From Lachnospiraceae bacterium (GTDB lineage: Bacteria; Bacillota; Clostridia; Lachnospirales; Lachnospiraceae), in the NCBI GenBank assembly GCA_017427415.1, contig JAFRSU010000084.1:1-64000 (forward strand): DNA of 64,000 nucleotides. The letters are read 5' to 3'. Below the pieces are notes generated by a model. The model searched no databases. It was given only the letters and a program-made list of their open reading frames with translations, and was not told where the DNA came from. Within the stretch, counting starts at the first letter, position 1; each line of letters starts with the position of its first letter. Shown in pieces: positions 34,163 to 43,191 of this stretch. The translations under genes and the position numbers were made by a program.

Positions 34163-34390
34163 ATGGATGAGGTTAATCCTATTCTTTTAAAATTCTTAGA
34201 GGCAGAAGCTTCCGTAGAAAAATTAAAGATCATAGAAGATAAAGGGGAAGAGCTTGATGACAGAGCCTTAAATAATATCGAGGCCAGTCTGGACATTGTG
34301 TCAAACAGCACTGACCCCGCAGAACGTATCGGTTATATCTGTGATGTGTTAAGAACACGTTCGAAGTTCGAAACAAGCAGGTTAAGATGA
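34163..34390 (+). CDS. Small hypothetical helical protein
   Basis: A 75-residue, mostly helical and acidic protein (MDEVNPILLKFLEAEASVEK ... ICDVLRTRSKFETSRLR) without membrane segment. AAGGGGGAAGG lies about 6 bases before the ATG. It follows the 460-residue membrane protein on the same strand; its stop codon lies in the stem of a bidirectional hairpin. No family is recognised. Confidence 0.6.
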   Translation: MDEVNPILLKFLEAEASVEKLKIIEDKGEELDDRALNNIEASLDIVSNSTDPAERIGYICDVLRTRSKFETSRLR

Positions 34391-34405
34391 TCTGAGGTCA
34401 TCTTA
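34383..34405. terminator. Hairpin between convergent genes, containing both stop codons
   Basis: TAAGATGA (34383-34390) pairs with TCATCTTA (34398-34405) around a 7-base loop, followed by a short A/T stretch. The stops of the plus gene (34388-34390) and the minus gene (34398-34400) are in its arms. Confidence 0.6.
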
Positions 34406-34853
34406 CAAAAAACGGCATTGAAAAGATCATGACTGCGCATATGGCAGAAATGATACCGATCACTATACCGTTCTTTCTTGCATTGTGAAGGAGAGTATCA
34501 TAGTAGTCTTCGGGATAATAAGGATTGATCATGATGGTTTCTATACTGCCTTCATTCGGACGATGCCATTTGGACTGTTCCCAGATATCCCTGTTGTTGA
34601 TGTAATGCTTTTCGTTATAATAGTACTCATAGGTTATATTATAAAAACGTCCGCCCTTTCCACCGAATTTGGATTCGACGGAATAGATCCTGGCCTCCAC
34701 CGGAACGGTGCAGGCTTTTTTTAATAGTCCGTATCTGTATACCTTTCTGTAAAAAAGCCAAACGGAAAGTCCGAGCATAACCAGACCCATCACGATATAA
34801 AAAAGGTTACCGCCCAAAAAACTGTTCCCGGGCCATCTGTAACTGACCAGCAT
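34398..34853 (-). CDS. DUF3592-like membrane protein
   Basis: A 151-residue protein with two membrane segments (about 15-35 and 127-148) and a beta-rich loop between them (EARIYSVESKFGGKGGRFYN ... YEYYYNEKHYIN), the DUF3592 layout. The function of this family is unknown. It lies 2 bases downstream of the glycosyltransferase on the same strand, so it is probably the third gene of the ABC-F/glycosyltransferase operon. Confidence 0.7.
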   Translation of the reverse strand: MLVSYRWPGNSFLGGNLFYIVMGLVMLGLSVWLFYRKVYRYGLLKKACTVPVEARIYSVESKFGGKGGRFYNITYEYYYNEKHYINNRDIWEQSKWHRPNEGSIETIMINPYYPEDYYDTLLHNARKNGIVIGIISAICAVMIFSMPFFVR

Positions 34854-34855
34854 AT

Positions 34856-35821
34856 TTATTCTCCTTTATCTGTGTCACTTTCTGTTTCCTTTACAATATA
34901 CACCGGACGCTGTTTGATTTCCAGATATATACGTGCAAGATACTGCCCTGTAATACCAAGGAAAAGAAGAATTAACCCGCCGATGAGGAGCAGCATCAGA
35001 TAGAGTGTGGGGAAGCCGGCAACAGGGTCACCGAATATCAGGGTCTTTATAAAATGGAATATACCGATCATAAACGCGATGAAACAGAAGATCAGTCCCA
35101 TCCATGAGCAGATTTTAAGCGGTACTTCCGAAAAACTTAAAAGCGCATCAAAGGAATATGAGATAAGCTTTCCTGTCGACCATTTTGATCTTCCTACAGG
35201 TCTTTCACCTGTTTCAAAGGGAAGCCATTTTGTATTAAAGCCTACCCAGTTGAAAATACCCTTACTGAAACGGTTGGTCTCCGGCATGGAAAGGACGGCG
35301 TTGACCATGATACGTTTCATCATACGGAAGTCGGTAGCTCCGTTCACTATGTTAAGCTTTGACATCTTATTAAGCAGCTTAAAAAAGAGAGAAGAAAAAT
35401 GTCTCCTGAAAAAGCCTTCTTTTTTTCTGTCATCCCTGTACATTGCTACTGAATCACATTTTGAGGAGATCAGTTCCTTATACATTGCAAGGAGCAGTTC
35501 CGGCGGGTGCTGCATATCGGCATCCATAAGTACTGCATAATCCCCTTTGATGTTTTTAAGACCGGCCAGGATGGCAGCTTCTTTTCCGAAATTACGGGAA
35601 AAGGATATATAGCGTACGGTGCTGTCGGCCCGGTGGAATGACTTTAGGATCTCAAGACTTTGGTCGGAAGACCCGTCATCGACAAAAAGAAGCTCGGTGT
35701 CACAGGGAGCATCCGGAAGGTTTCTCAGTCCGTCTCTTACCTTCGTTACCGCTTCCATAAATATCGGGAGTACTTCTTCTTCGTTATAACAGGGGACTAT
35801 AATGGAAAGCAGTTTGTTCAT
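34856..35821 (-). CDS. Family 2 glycosyltransferase, polyprenyl-phosphate type
   Basis: A 321-residue GT2 enzyme with a GT-A catalytic domain (LSIIVPCYNEEEVLPIFMEA, FVDDGSSDQSLEIL, LMDADMQHPPELLLAM) and two C-terminal membrane segments (about 230-255 and 265-290), as in DPM1/GtrB-type enzymes that load a sugar onto polyprenyl phosphate at the inner membrane face. ATG 35821 overlaps the stop of the ABC-F gene (ATGA); the frame is open 30 bases further upstream without need. The sugar is unknown. Confidence 0.9.
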   Translation of the reverse strand: MNKLLSIIVPCYNEEEVLPIFMEAVTKVRDGLRNLPDAPCDTELLFVDDGSSDQSLEILKSFHRADSTVRYISFSRNFGKEAAILAGLKNIKGDYAVLMDADMQHPPELLLAMYKELISSKCDSVAMYRDDRKKEGFFRRHFSSLFFKLLNKMSKLNIVNGATDFRMMKRIMVNAVLSMPETNRFSKGIFNWVGFNTKWLPFETGERPVGRSKWSTGKLISYSFDALLSFSEVPLKICSWMGLIFCFIAFMIGIFHFIKTLIFGDPVAGFPTLYLMLLLIGGLILLFLGITGQYLARIYLEIKQRPVYIVKETESDTDKGE

Positions 35822-37770
35822 TGATTTATCCTTTCGTACAGTTCTTCCCATTGTTTCATAAGTATTTCAAGTCTTTCGGCATTTTTTTCGTGCTCAGCCG
35901 AGAGTTCTAAGAGCTTTGAAGGAACGGTGGCATTCTCCGGCAGCTGCATAAGTTCGTCCAGCTCGGAGTTGCGCTGTTCAAGGCTGTTTATTTCTTCTTC
36001 GGTTTTTTTGAACTCGTTTTCAAGCTTCCTCTGCAAAGCCTGCTGCTTTTTTGCATTTTCCCAGGATTCACGGGAACCTGCCGCCTCGGAAGAAGCCGTT
36101 GCTTTCGTTTCGGGAGCGGAAGATGCATTGTTTTTACCGGAACCGTTTTCTGCTAAAGATATCAGCATATCCCTTTTTTCAAGATAATAATCGTAAGTGC
36201 CGTCAAACGTAATAAAATGCTTGTCTTTCAGCTCCATTATACGGGTGGCAGTCTTATTGATAAAGTATCTGTCGTGGGATACGTATATTACGGTACCCTT
36301 ATAGGATGAGACAGCCTGTTCTAAGATTTCCTTAGAGATGATATCGAGGTGGTTGGTAGGCTCGTCTAAGTACAGCAGGTTGGCATCCGAGAGCATGAGC
36401 TTGGCAAGGGATACACGTCCTTTTTCACCGCCGCTTAAGTCCTTTATCAGCTTAAATACATCATCACCCGTAAAAAGGAAAGCGGCAAGTACATTACGTA
36501 CCTTTGTATTATCCATGTCGGGATAGGTATCCTGTATCTCCTCAAATACCGTTTTATCGGGATCGAGCACATGATGCTCCTGGTCGTAATACCCGGTATA
36601 GACCTTTGCACCAAGCTTGAAGCTTCCGGCATCGGGAGAGGTGATCCCGTTAAGAATCTTTAAGAGAGTGGTCTTTCCTGTACCGTTTGCACCGATGATG
36701 GCGACCTTGTCCCCTCTTTTTATCTCAAAACTCGTATCCGTGAAAAGTGTGAGGTCACCGAAGGACTTTGCGAGTCCCTTGACTGTTAAGACATCGTTAC
36801 CGCTTGTGATATTGGGCTCTAAGCGGATATCCATCTCGGCATTTACTTCCTTCGGAAGTTCGAGACGCTCTATTTTGGCAAGCTGCTTTTCGCGGCTCTC
36901 GGCACGCTTTATCGATTTTTCACGGTTAAAGGATTTAAGCTTTTCAATAACTGCTTCCTGATGCTTTATCTCACGCTGCTGGTTGAGATACTGTTTTATG
37001 TATGCGTCCCTTAACTGCTTCTTTTTTTCGGCAAAGACAGTATAATTACCGTCATAAGAATGTGCATGCGTATTTTCTATCTCGATCACCTTGGATACGA
37101 TACGGTCAAGGAAATACCGGTCATGTGCCACGAGGATCACGGCCCCCTTATATGCACTTAAGAAACCTTCAAGCCAGCGTATGGCATCCATGTCAAGGTG
37201 GTTGGTAGGCTCGTCGAGCATAAGGATATCCGGTTTTGAAAGCAGGAGCTTTGCCAAGGCAACACGGGTCTTTTGACCGCCGGAGAGAGTGCTTACCGAT
37301 TTGCCGAACTCATCCTCCGTAAAGCCCAAGCCTTTAAGACATCCGGTGATCTCGCTCTTTATGGCATAGCCGTTTGCGTTCTCGAATTCCTGGTTCATCC
37401 GGGAATACCTGTTTAAAGCCTGTTCGAGCTCGTCACCGCTTAGGGTTTTTAACATATGCTCGGTACGGCGGATATTTTCCTCTAAGGCTAAAAGATCCGC
37501 TTTTACCGACAGAACTTCTTCATAGATGGTGTTGGTATCCGTTAACCCCTGAGTCTGTTTTAAGATACCTAAGGTTGCGTCCTTCTGTATGGAGACCGTA
37601 CCTTTGTCGGCTTTAAGCTCGCCGGTTATTATCTTGAGCAGGGTCGACTTACCTGCACCGTTTATACCGACGATGGCAGCCTTCTGATTTGCTTCTATAT
37701 GAAATGAGACATCGGAAAGTATCACATCCGTTCCGAAACTCTTTGTAATGTTGCTTACCTGTAGTATCAC
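35818..37770 (-). CDS. ABC-F family ATPase
   Basis: A 650-residue soluble protein with two ABC domains and no membrane segment. The first Walker A is GINGAGKST (35-43) with signature LSGGQKTRVALAK; the second is GANGTGKTT with LSGGEKGRVSLAK. Between them lies the long basic helical linker (SFNREKSIKRAESREKQLAK), and the end is a coiled coil (FKKTEEEINSLEQRN). ABC-F proteins act on ribosomes, and some protect them from antibiotics. The start codon is GTG after GAGGAC. Its stop overlaps the glycosyltransferase start. Confidence 0.92.
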   Translation of the reverse strand: MILQVSNITKSFGTDVILSDVSFHIEANQKAAIVGINGAGKSTLLKIITGELKADKGTVSIQKDATLGILKQTQGLTDTNTIYEEVLSVKADLLALEENIRRTEHMLKTLSGDELEQALNRYSRMNQEFENANGYAIKSEITGCLKGLGFTEDEFGKSVSTLSGGQKTRVALAKLLLSKPDILMLDEPTNHLDMDAIRWLEGFLSAYKGAVILVAHDRYFLDRIVSKVIEIENTHAHSYDGNYTVFAEKKKQLRDAYIKQYLNQQREIKHQEAVIEKLKSFNREKSIKRAESREKQLAKIERLELPKEVNAEMDIRLEPNITSGNDVLTVKGLAKSFGDLTLFTDTSFEIKRGDKVAIIGANGTGKTTLLKILNGITSPDAGSFKLGAKVYTGYYDQEHHVLDPDKTVFEEIQDTYPDMDNTKVRNVLAAFLFTGDDVFKLIKDLSGGEKGRVSLAKLMLSDANLLYLDEPTNHLDIISKEILEQAVSSYKGTVIYVSHDRYFINKTATRIMELKDKHFITFDGTYDYYLEKRDMLISLAENGSGKNNASSAPETKATASSEAAGSRESWENAKKQQALQRKLENEFKKTEEEINSLEQRNSELDELMQLPENATVPSKLLELSAEHEKNAERLEILMKQWEELYERINQ

Positions 37771-37827
37771 TTTTTTGTCCTCGTATAATATGTATTGCCC
37801 TCTGAATCTAGGTAGATTTACTAATTA

Positions 37828-37856
37828 AGTATAGCAAAAAAGGGGAACTAAGTCAA
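37828..37856 (-). promoter_or_regulatory. Promoter of the ABC-F operon
   Basis: On the minus strand TTGACT (37856-37851), 17 bases, TATACT (37833-37828), giving a leader of about 50 bases. Confidence 0.75.
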
Positions 37857-37878
37857 ATGGCCGGAACATGCATTTAAC

Positions 37879-37907
37879 TTGACATAACAGGCAGAATGAG
37901 GTATCCT
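37879..37907 (+). promoter_or_regulatory. Promoter of the MutS-like operon
   Basis: TTGACA (37879-37884), 17 bases, TATCCT (37902-37907). It leaves a leader of about 80 bases before the ATG at 37994. Confidence 0.65.
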
Positions 37908-37993
37908 TTAAAGGAGTATGCAACTCGGATAAAACGATTCACTTTTTTATTTTGTCAAGTCCTGCGGTATGATACCGGGACAGGAGAAAAAAT

Positions 37994-39547
37994 ATGGGAT
38001 TTGAGAGTATTTTGGATTTAAAAGAGCCCGTTAAAGGATTAACGGAGCCGGCTTTTTTCCTTGATCTTAACATAGATCAGATATTGGAAAAGGTAACTCT
38101 TGGAAACAGAAGGGTGCGTGCATATTATGAGTATTTCCCGCTTGATGCGGAGTGCTCTGAGTACCGCCGGCATATATACAGGGATATACGTACAAAGGGT
38201 CTTTTTGAGGCTCTTACAAAATATACGGACAACTACACGGAATTCAGGGAGCTTGAGAGAAAGAAAAAGGAGACAAGAGGGGATATACAGAAAACGGTAT
38301 GGAACATTTATGCGATAAAGCTTTATACCGAAAACCTGCTTACACTTTACAGCGATCTTAAAGCGGCTTCACCTGAGTCCGAAGGCATGACCGATCTGCT
38401 TAACTATTTGGATAAAACGGTTTCTTCCGATGATTTTAAGGATAAGTACGAGCGGGCCGAGGCACTTTCGGCCGAGCTGGATGCTTTAGATGTCAGAGTA
38501 ACCTATGAAAAGGGCAGGATATCCGTGGATGTATCCGATGCGGCTGACAGAGAAAAGGAAGAAGATGACGAGGATAAGCCTTCATATGCTACATATGAAG
38601 AGTTTTTAGACTTTTTTGATAAAGACAACGAAGAGGAGTTTGTCAATCCGTTTGCCAAAGTGTTTGAGCTTACCGGTTTTGAACAGGAAGTAGTAAAGGT
38701 GGTATCAAAAAGGATCCCCGACTGGTTTAAAAGGGCAGAGAAGCTGTATGATGACTGCTCGGAGTTTGAAGATACGTGCTTCTTGCGACTTGCCGATGAA
38801 CTGGCATTTTATCTTTCGTTTTATGTATTTGAAACTAAAATGAAAGAGATCGGCATGGAATTTTGTGAACCGGAATGTGATAATCAGAAGAACATCGAGG
38901 CAGAAGGACTGTATGACCTTGCCCTGGCCATTGTCAACCATGATAAGGGTAAGATAGTGGTAAGCAACGATTTTTATTATGATGAAAAAGATCTGTTTTT
39001 TGTGCTCACAGGTCCGAACCAGGGTGGAAAGACCACATTTGCCAGAAGCCTTGGACAGCTTGTCTACTTTTCAATGATGGGCCTTTCGGTTGCTGCAAAG
39101 AAAGCCAATGTTCATTGGTTTTCCGATATACTTACACATTTTTCGGTTGAGGAAAGTGTTGAAAGCGGAAGAGGAAAGCTCATGGAGGAGCTTGTAAGGC
39201 TTTCTCCTATGATGAAACATTCAAGGGACAATGCTTTTATTGTGATCAATGAGCTGTTTACGACGGCGGCCAATTATGATGCGATAATAATGGGTAAAAA
39301 TGTTCTTGCACACTTTATCGGGAAGAACTGTCACGGTATATACGTTACGCACTTAAGTGAACTGTGCGATACCGATGAACATGTGGCGGGACTTTCCGCC
39401 CAGCTTGATGAAAACGGCATACAGAACTTTAAGATCTTGAGAAAAAAGGTGGCATACGAGGGCTGTGCCGAGAATCAGATAAAGAAATATAAGCTTGATT
39501 ATGCAAGCCTCTCTGACAGACTGAAAGGAATAATGAACAGGGCATGA
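37994..39547 (+). CDS. MutS-like ATPase, first of an overlapping pair
   Basis: A 517-residue protein with a MutS-type ABC ATPase at the C-terminus: Walker A GPNQGGKT at residues 340-347, then SRDNAFIVINELFTTAANYD (Walker B-like, with INE for DE) and GIYVTHLSEL. The N-terminal 330 residues are helical with an acidic insert (about 178-205) and may match the MutS core/clamp, but no mismatch-recognition domain and no nuclease domain are visible. It overlaps the next MutS-like gene by 4 bases, so the two are probably made in equal amounts and may pair. It is not a standard mismatch-repair MutS. Confidence 0.85.
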   Translation: MGFESILDLKEPVKGLTEPAFFLDLNIDQILEKVTLGNRRVRAYYEYFPLDAECSEYRRHIYRDIRTKGLFEALTKYTDNYTEFRELERKKKETRGDIQKTVWNIYAIKLYTENLLTLYSDLKAASPESEGMTDLLNYLDKTVSSDDFKDKYERAEALSAELDALDVRVTYEKGRISVDVSDAADREKEEDDEDKPSYATYEEFLDFFDKDNEEEFVNPFAKVFELTGFEQEVVKVVSKRIPDWFKRAEKLYDDCSEFEDTCFLRLADELAFYLSFYVFETKMKEIGMEFCEPECDNQKNIEAEGLYDLALAIVNHDKGKIVVSNDFYYDEKDLFFVLTGPNQGGKTTFARSLGQLVYFSMMGLSVAAKKANVHWFSDILTHFSVEESVESGRGKLMEELVRLSPMMKHSRDNAFIVINELFTTAANYDAIIMGKNVLAHFIGKNCHGIYVTHLSELCDTDEHVAGLSAQLDENGIQNFKILRKKVAYEGCAENQIKKYKLDYASLSDRLKGIMNRA

Positions 39548-41196
39548 ATGTTTATCTGCTATATAAAGACCGTGAATGGGCGGGCATTAAGAAATATTAT
39601 GACGCAAAAAGCATTGTACAGGATTTAGGCCTTAAAACCCTGTATACAAATGCCGGTAAGGACGTAGTATTTGAAAACGGATCGGTTAAAAATATCAAGG
39701 ATCAGGACGCCTTTATATACGATACCATGAGCAAAGTCATGGTGGCACCTCTTGTTTCGAAAGATGAGATAGTATACAGGCAGGAGATAATCAAGGACTG
39801 TCTTAACAATGAGGATTTTATCAAACAGCTTTACACTGAAGCAGGCAGGATCATGTCGGAGTGGGATAAACTGGGCAGAAAGTCAGGATATACCGGAAGA
39901 CAGGACCTGGCTGCCTGGGCAGAAAAACAGATACATATCACCGAACTTTTTGCCGGCGGACTGACGGTAATAAAGGGCTTACTAAAGAAATACCGCAGTT
40001 CCTTCGAATCAGAGGGACTTAAGGCTTTGGCGCAGAGGATATGCATCGAATTTGATGATGAATATGAGAAGAATATCGAAAAGCTGATAAAGGACGTTTC
40101 ATTCTATACAAAGGGAAATGAGGATAAGGATGGAAATGTCTATACATATATGCCTAAGATCAGGTTTAAGGGAAAGTTAAAGGCAGGGTTAAAGCTGGAG
40201 GATATCGTTCTTTTGGATGTTGATTCCGAAAGCATAAAATACAGAAATCCCAAGAGTACTATCGCTAAGATAGTTGAATTCAAAAACTCTCTTACGCCTA
40301 ATTCTTTTTCTTCGAAGCTTACACCTGCCATAGAAAAACAGGTGGAAGCATTTGAGCAGAATATCGTTAATTATGCGATGTCCTTTACAAGAAGCTTTAT
40401 CGAAAAGTTTTCGAACTTCTTTGAGCAGCTCCTTTTACAGACCGCTTTTTACAGGGGAGCCGTAAACTTAAGACATCACATGAAAAGAAGCGGTATAGAG
40501 TATTGCTTTCCGACGGTCTGTGATAATAAGAATCTGTCTTTTATAGAGCTGAAAGAGTTTGTAATGTGTATGGAACAGCGTGTTAATGCCGTAGGCAATA
40601 CCTGCAGCATCTTAAATAAACAGCTGGTCATTATCACGGGTGCCAACCAGGGCGGAAAATCCACGTTCTTAAGAAGTGTAGGCATTGCACAGGTCATGAT
40701 GCAGGCAGGACTTCCGGTAGCGGCAGAAGATTTTTCAAGCGGCATCTTCCCGTCTCTCTTCACACACTTCACACGTCGTGAGGACAGTGCGATGAACAGC
40801 GGAAGACTTGACGAAGAACTCGGAAGGATGAATTCGATCATAGAAAATCTTGACGACAGGAGTCTGGTGCTTTTAAATGAATCATTTGCCACCACTACCG
40901 AGGTGGATGGTTCCATAATCGCATATGATATCATAAAAGCATTAAATGAAGCGGGAGTAAAAATACTTACCGTTACTCATCTGCTTTCCTTTGCAAAGAA
41001 GATGTACAGCGAGTCGGAGGAAAGAAGTAAAAAGGGTGAGGATTCGGGTATCACGTTCTTCTGTGCGGAAAGAAAACCCGACGGTCAGAGAACCTTCAAG
41101 ATGATCCAGAGCGTACCTGAACTGACGAGCTTCGGTCTTGACCTTTATAAGCAGGTTATAGGTACTCCGAAACTTTATGACGGGTCGGAGGACTAG
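39544..41196 (+). CDS. MutS-like ATPase, second of an overlapping pair
   Basis: A 550-residue protein with the MutS ATPase domain: Walker A GANQGGKS at residues 366-373, RREDSAMNSGRLDEELGRMN, Walker B-like LVLLNESFATTTEVDGS and LTVTHLLSFA. The N-terminal part is helical and differs from its partner. Like the upstream protein it lacks the mismatch-binding domain (no FxE) and Smr or endonuclease domains. Start and stop are tightly coupled to neighbours (ATGA upstream; 5 bases to the membrane-protein gene). The operon context suggests a dedicated two-ATPase complex. Confidence 0.85.
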   Translation: MNVYLLYKDREWAGIKKYYDAKSIVQDLGLKTLYTNAGKDVVFENGSVKNIKDQDAFIYDTMSKVMVAPLVSKDEIVYRQEIIKDCLNNEDFIKQLYTEAGRIMSEWDKLGRKSGYTGRQDLAAWAEKQIHITELFAGGLTVIKGLLKKYRSSFESEGLKALAQRICIEFDDEYEKNIEKLIKDVSFYTKGNEDKDGNVYTYMPKIRFKGKLKAGLKLEDIVLLDVDSESIKYRNPKSTIAKIVEFKNSLTPNSFSSKLTPAIEKQVEAFEQNIVNYAMSFTRSFIEKFSNFFEQLLLQTAFYRGAVNLRHHMKRSGIEYCFPTVCDNKNLSFIELKEFVMCMEQRVNAVGNTCSILNKQLVIITGANQGGKSTFLRSVGIAQVMMQAGLPVAAEDFSSGIFPSLFTHFTRREDSAMNSGRLDEELGRMNSIIENLDDRSLVLLNESFATTTEVDGSIIAYDIIKALNEAGVKILTVTHLLSFAKKMYSESEERSKKGEDSGITFFCAERKPDGQRTFKMIQSVPELTSFGLDLYKQVIGTPKLYDGSED

Positions 41197-41201
41197 GCAA
41201 A

Positions 41202-43163
41202 GTGAACAGAAAAGTTTTAAAGGAAAGAGGACTTAGTGTCCTTAAAACCCACTACTGGCTCATCGTTCTGATCATGGCGTTCACTTCGTTCATCGGTGTG
41301 GAAAATGCTTCATCTTTCGGTTCGCTTAAAAAAGCACTCTCAAGAGAAGTGTCCTTAGATACGGACGGTATATCCAATACCATACTCGATGAAAAATTCG
41401 GCGGCATAGCGGATGTGTTCCAATATATCACCAGCGGATTCGGAGCCGATAAGGTATGGGACAGTGCAAGTAAGCTCAAAGACAACATAACCGAAAAACC
41501 CGATTCGCTGCTTGACGGCGTAGCCGGTATAAAAGACGGACTGACCGGAGTAAAAGACAGTGTGACCGAAGTAGTTGGCAACATTGACAAGCAGGCCATG
41601 GAATCATCATATATCGGTCCGATAGAAGTGGGAAAAACCCAGGGCGTTTTTGCACAGATAGCAAACGCATTAACATCAGGTAAGCTGTTTACCCGTATCT
41701 TTACGGGTATTGCCACAATATTCAAGTCGGATAATGTGGCATCGGTCATACTTATCATCCTGATGATATTCACGACTATTTTTATCTGGTATTTTGTACT
41801 TAATGTATTTAAGGTCGTATCGAACAGATTTGTGCTTGAGTCAAGAACCTATGAGACGGTCCCGATAAGACGTGTATTCTACCTGATAAAATCCGGAAGG
41901 TGGTTTCATACTGCGTGGGTTCTTTTTACCACATCGGTTATAACCACACTCTGGTATCTGACATTTTTCGGCGGGATCATCAGGTCCTACCGGTATATGA
42001 TGGTACCGTATATCCTTGCCGAAAATCCTTCGGTTTCCGCTAAGGAAGCAAGACGTCTTTCGACATCAATGATGGACGGGCACAAATTTGAAGCTTTTAA
42101 GCTCAGCCTGTCCTTTATAGGCTGGAGATTCCTGTCGCTTTTTACATTCGGCATTCTGGAACTGGCTTTTGTCAATGCATATGAGGCTGCAGTATTCGGA
42201 GAATATTATTCGGAACTGCGTATACTTATAAAAAAGAAAAAGAAGCAGGTACCCGAAGCGGAGTATTTAAATGACCGGTTCCTGTATGTCAAGGCCGATG
42301 ATGAGCATATAGATGAGGCATATGCCGATATAAAGAGTCTGGAAGAGGAAGATGTGGAACTTCCTCCTAAGATGAAGGGCGTATCCGGATTCATAGCAAG
42401 GAATTTCGGAATTGTCCTGTTTGCAAACAAGGCTGAGGCACAACTGTGCGAATATGAGGAGCATCAGCAGAAAATAAGTACCAGGCAGGCGGTTTTTGAG
42501 AAGAGGATATATCCGTTCAGGCTGTTTCCTGCATACCGTAAGACCGTGCTTTCATTGATAAAGCCTCCGAATATAGAATATCTCCATTATGTCAGAAGAT
42601 ATTCCATATGGTCGATAACCCTCATGTTTTTCCTGTTTTCGTTTATCGGATGGCTTTGGGAGGTAGGACTCCATCTGTATGAAGACGGTGTATTTGTAAA
42701 CAGGGGTTTTTTAAAGGGACCTTATGTACCGATATACGGCTTTGGCGGGATAGTCATACTGATGGTTCTGTACAGGCTGAGAAAGAAGCCGATAGCATTG
42801 TTTTTCAGTATCATAGTATTATGCGGTATCATGGAATATACTACTGCTTTGGTACTTGATGTATTATACCATACGCAATGGTGGGATTATACGGGATACT
42901 TCCTTAATGTACAGGGAAGGATATGTGCCGAAGGACTGCTGCTTTTTGCCGTATTCGGCATGATCACCGTATATTTCTTGGGCCCGGTCTGCGACAATCT
43001 GTTCAGAAGATGGAGACTGCGGGTAGTGGCACCTGTATGTATCATGCTGCTTCTTGTGTTTATGGGCGATATCATTTATTCCGGTACCAATCCCAATACC
43101 GGAGAGGGTATAACGGATTTCCCGGCTCAGCATACCGGACAGACTTCGGCAGCTGAGCAGTAA
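41202..43163 (+). CDS. Membrane protein with DUF975-like and CmpB-like halves
   Basis: A 653-residue protein. The first half has a membrane segment near residue 20, a soluble stretch, and membrane segments in a DUF975-like region (RRVFYLIKSGRWFHTAWVLF ... SAKEARRLSTSMMDGHKFEA). The second half (about 465-635) resembles the CmpB-type putative ABC-permease family, with FSFIGWLWEVGLHLYEDGVF, RGFLKGPYVPIYGFG and several helices. The GTG start has AGG-rich sequence upstream. It follows the MutS-like pair by 5 bases, so it may anchor or receive that complex; this is inference. Confidence 0.75.
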   Translation: MNRKVLKERGLSVLKTHYWLIVLIMAFTSFIGVENASSFGSLKKALSREVSLDTDGISNTILDEKFGGIADVFQYITSGFGADKVWDSASKLKDNITEKPDSLLDGVAGIKDGLTGVKDSVTEVVGNIDKQAMESSYIGPIEVGKTQGVFAQIANALTSGKLFTRIFTGIATIFKSDNVASVILIILMIFTTIFIWYFVLNVFKVVSNRFVLESRTYETVPIRRVFYLIKSGRWFHTAWVLFTTSVITTLWYLTFFGGIIRSYRYMMVPYILAENPSVSAKEARRLSTSMMDGHKFEAFKLSLSFIGWRFLSLFTFGILELAFVNAYEAAVFGEYYSELRILIKKKKKQVPEAEYLNDRFLYVKADDEHIDEAYADIKSLEEEDVELPPKMKGVSGFIARNFGIVLFANKAEAQLCEYEEHQQKISTRQAVFEKRIYPFRLFPAYRKTVLSLIKPPNIEYLHYVRRYSIWSITLMFFLFSFIGWLWEVGLHLYEDGVFVNRGFLKGPYVPIYGFGGIVILMVLYRLRKKPIALFFSIIVLCGIMEYTTALVLDVLYHTQWWDYTGYFLNVQGRICAEGLLLFAVFGMITVYFLGPVCDNLFRRWRLRVVAPVCIMLLLVFMGDIIYSGTNPNTGEGITDFPAQHTGQTSAAEQ

Positions 43164-43191
43164 GTTTTAACGATTTCGGAGCTTTTTTGTA

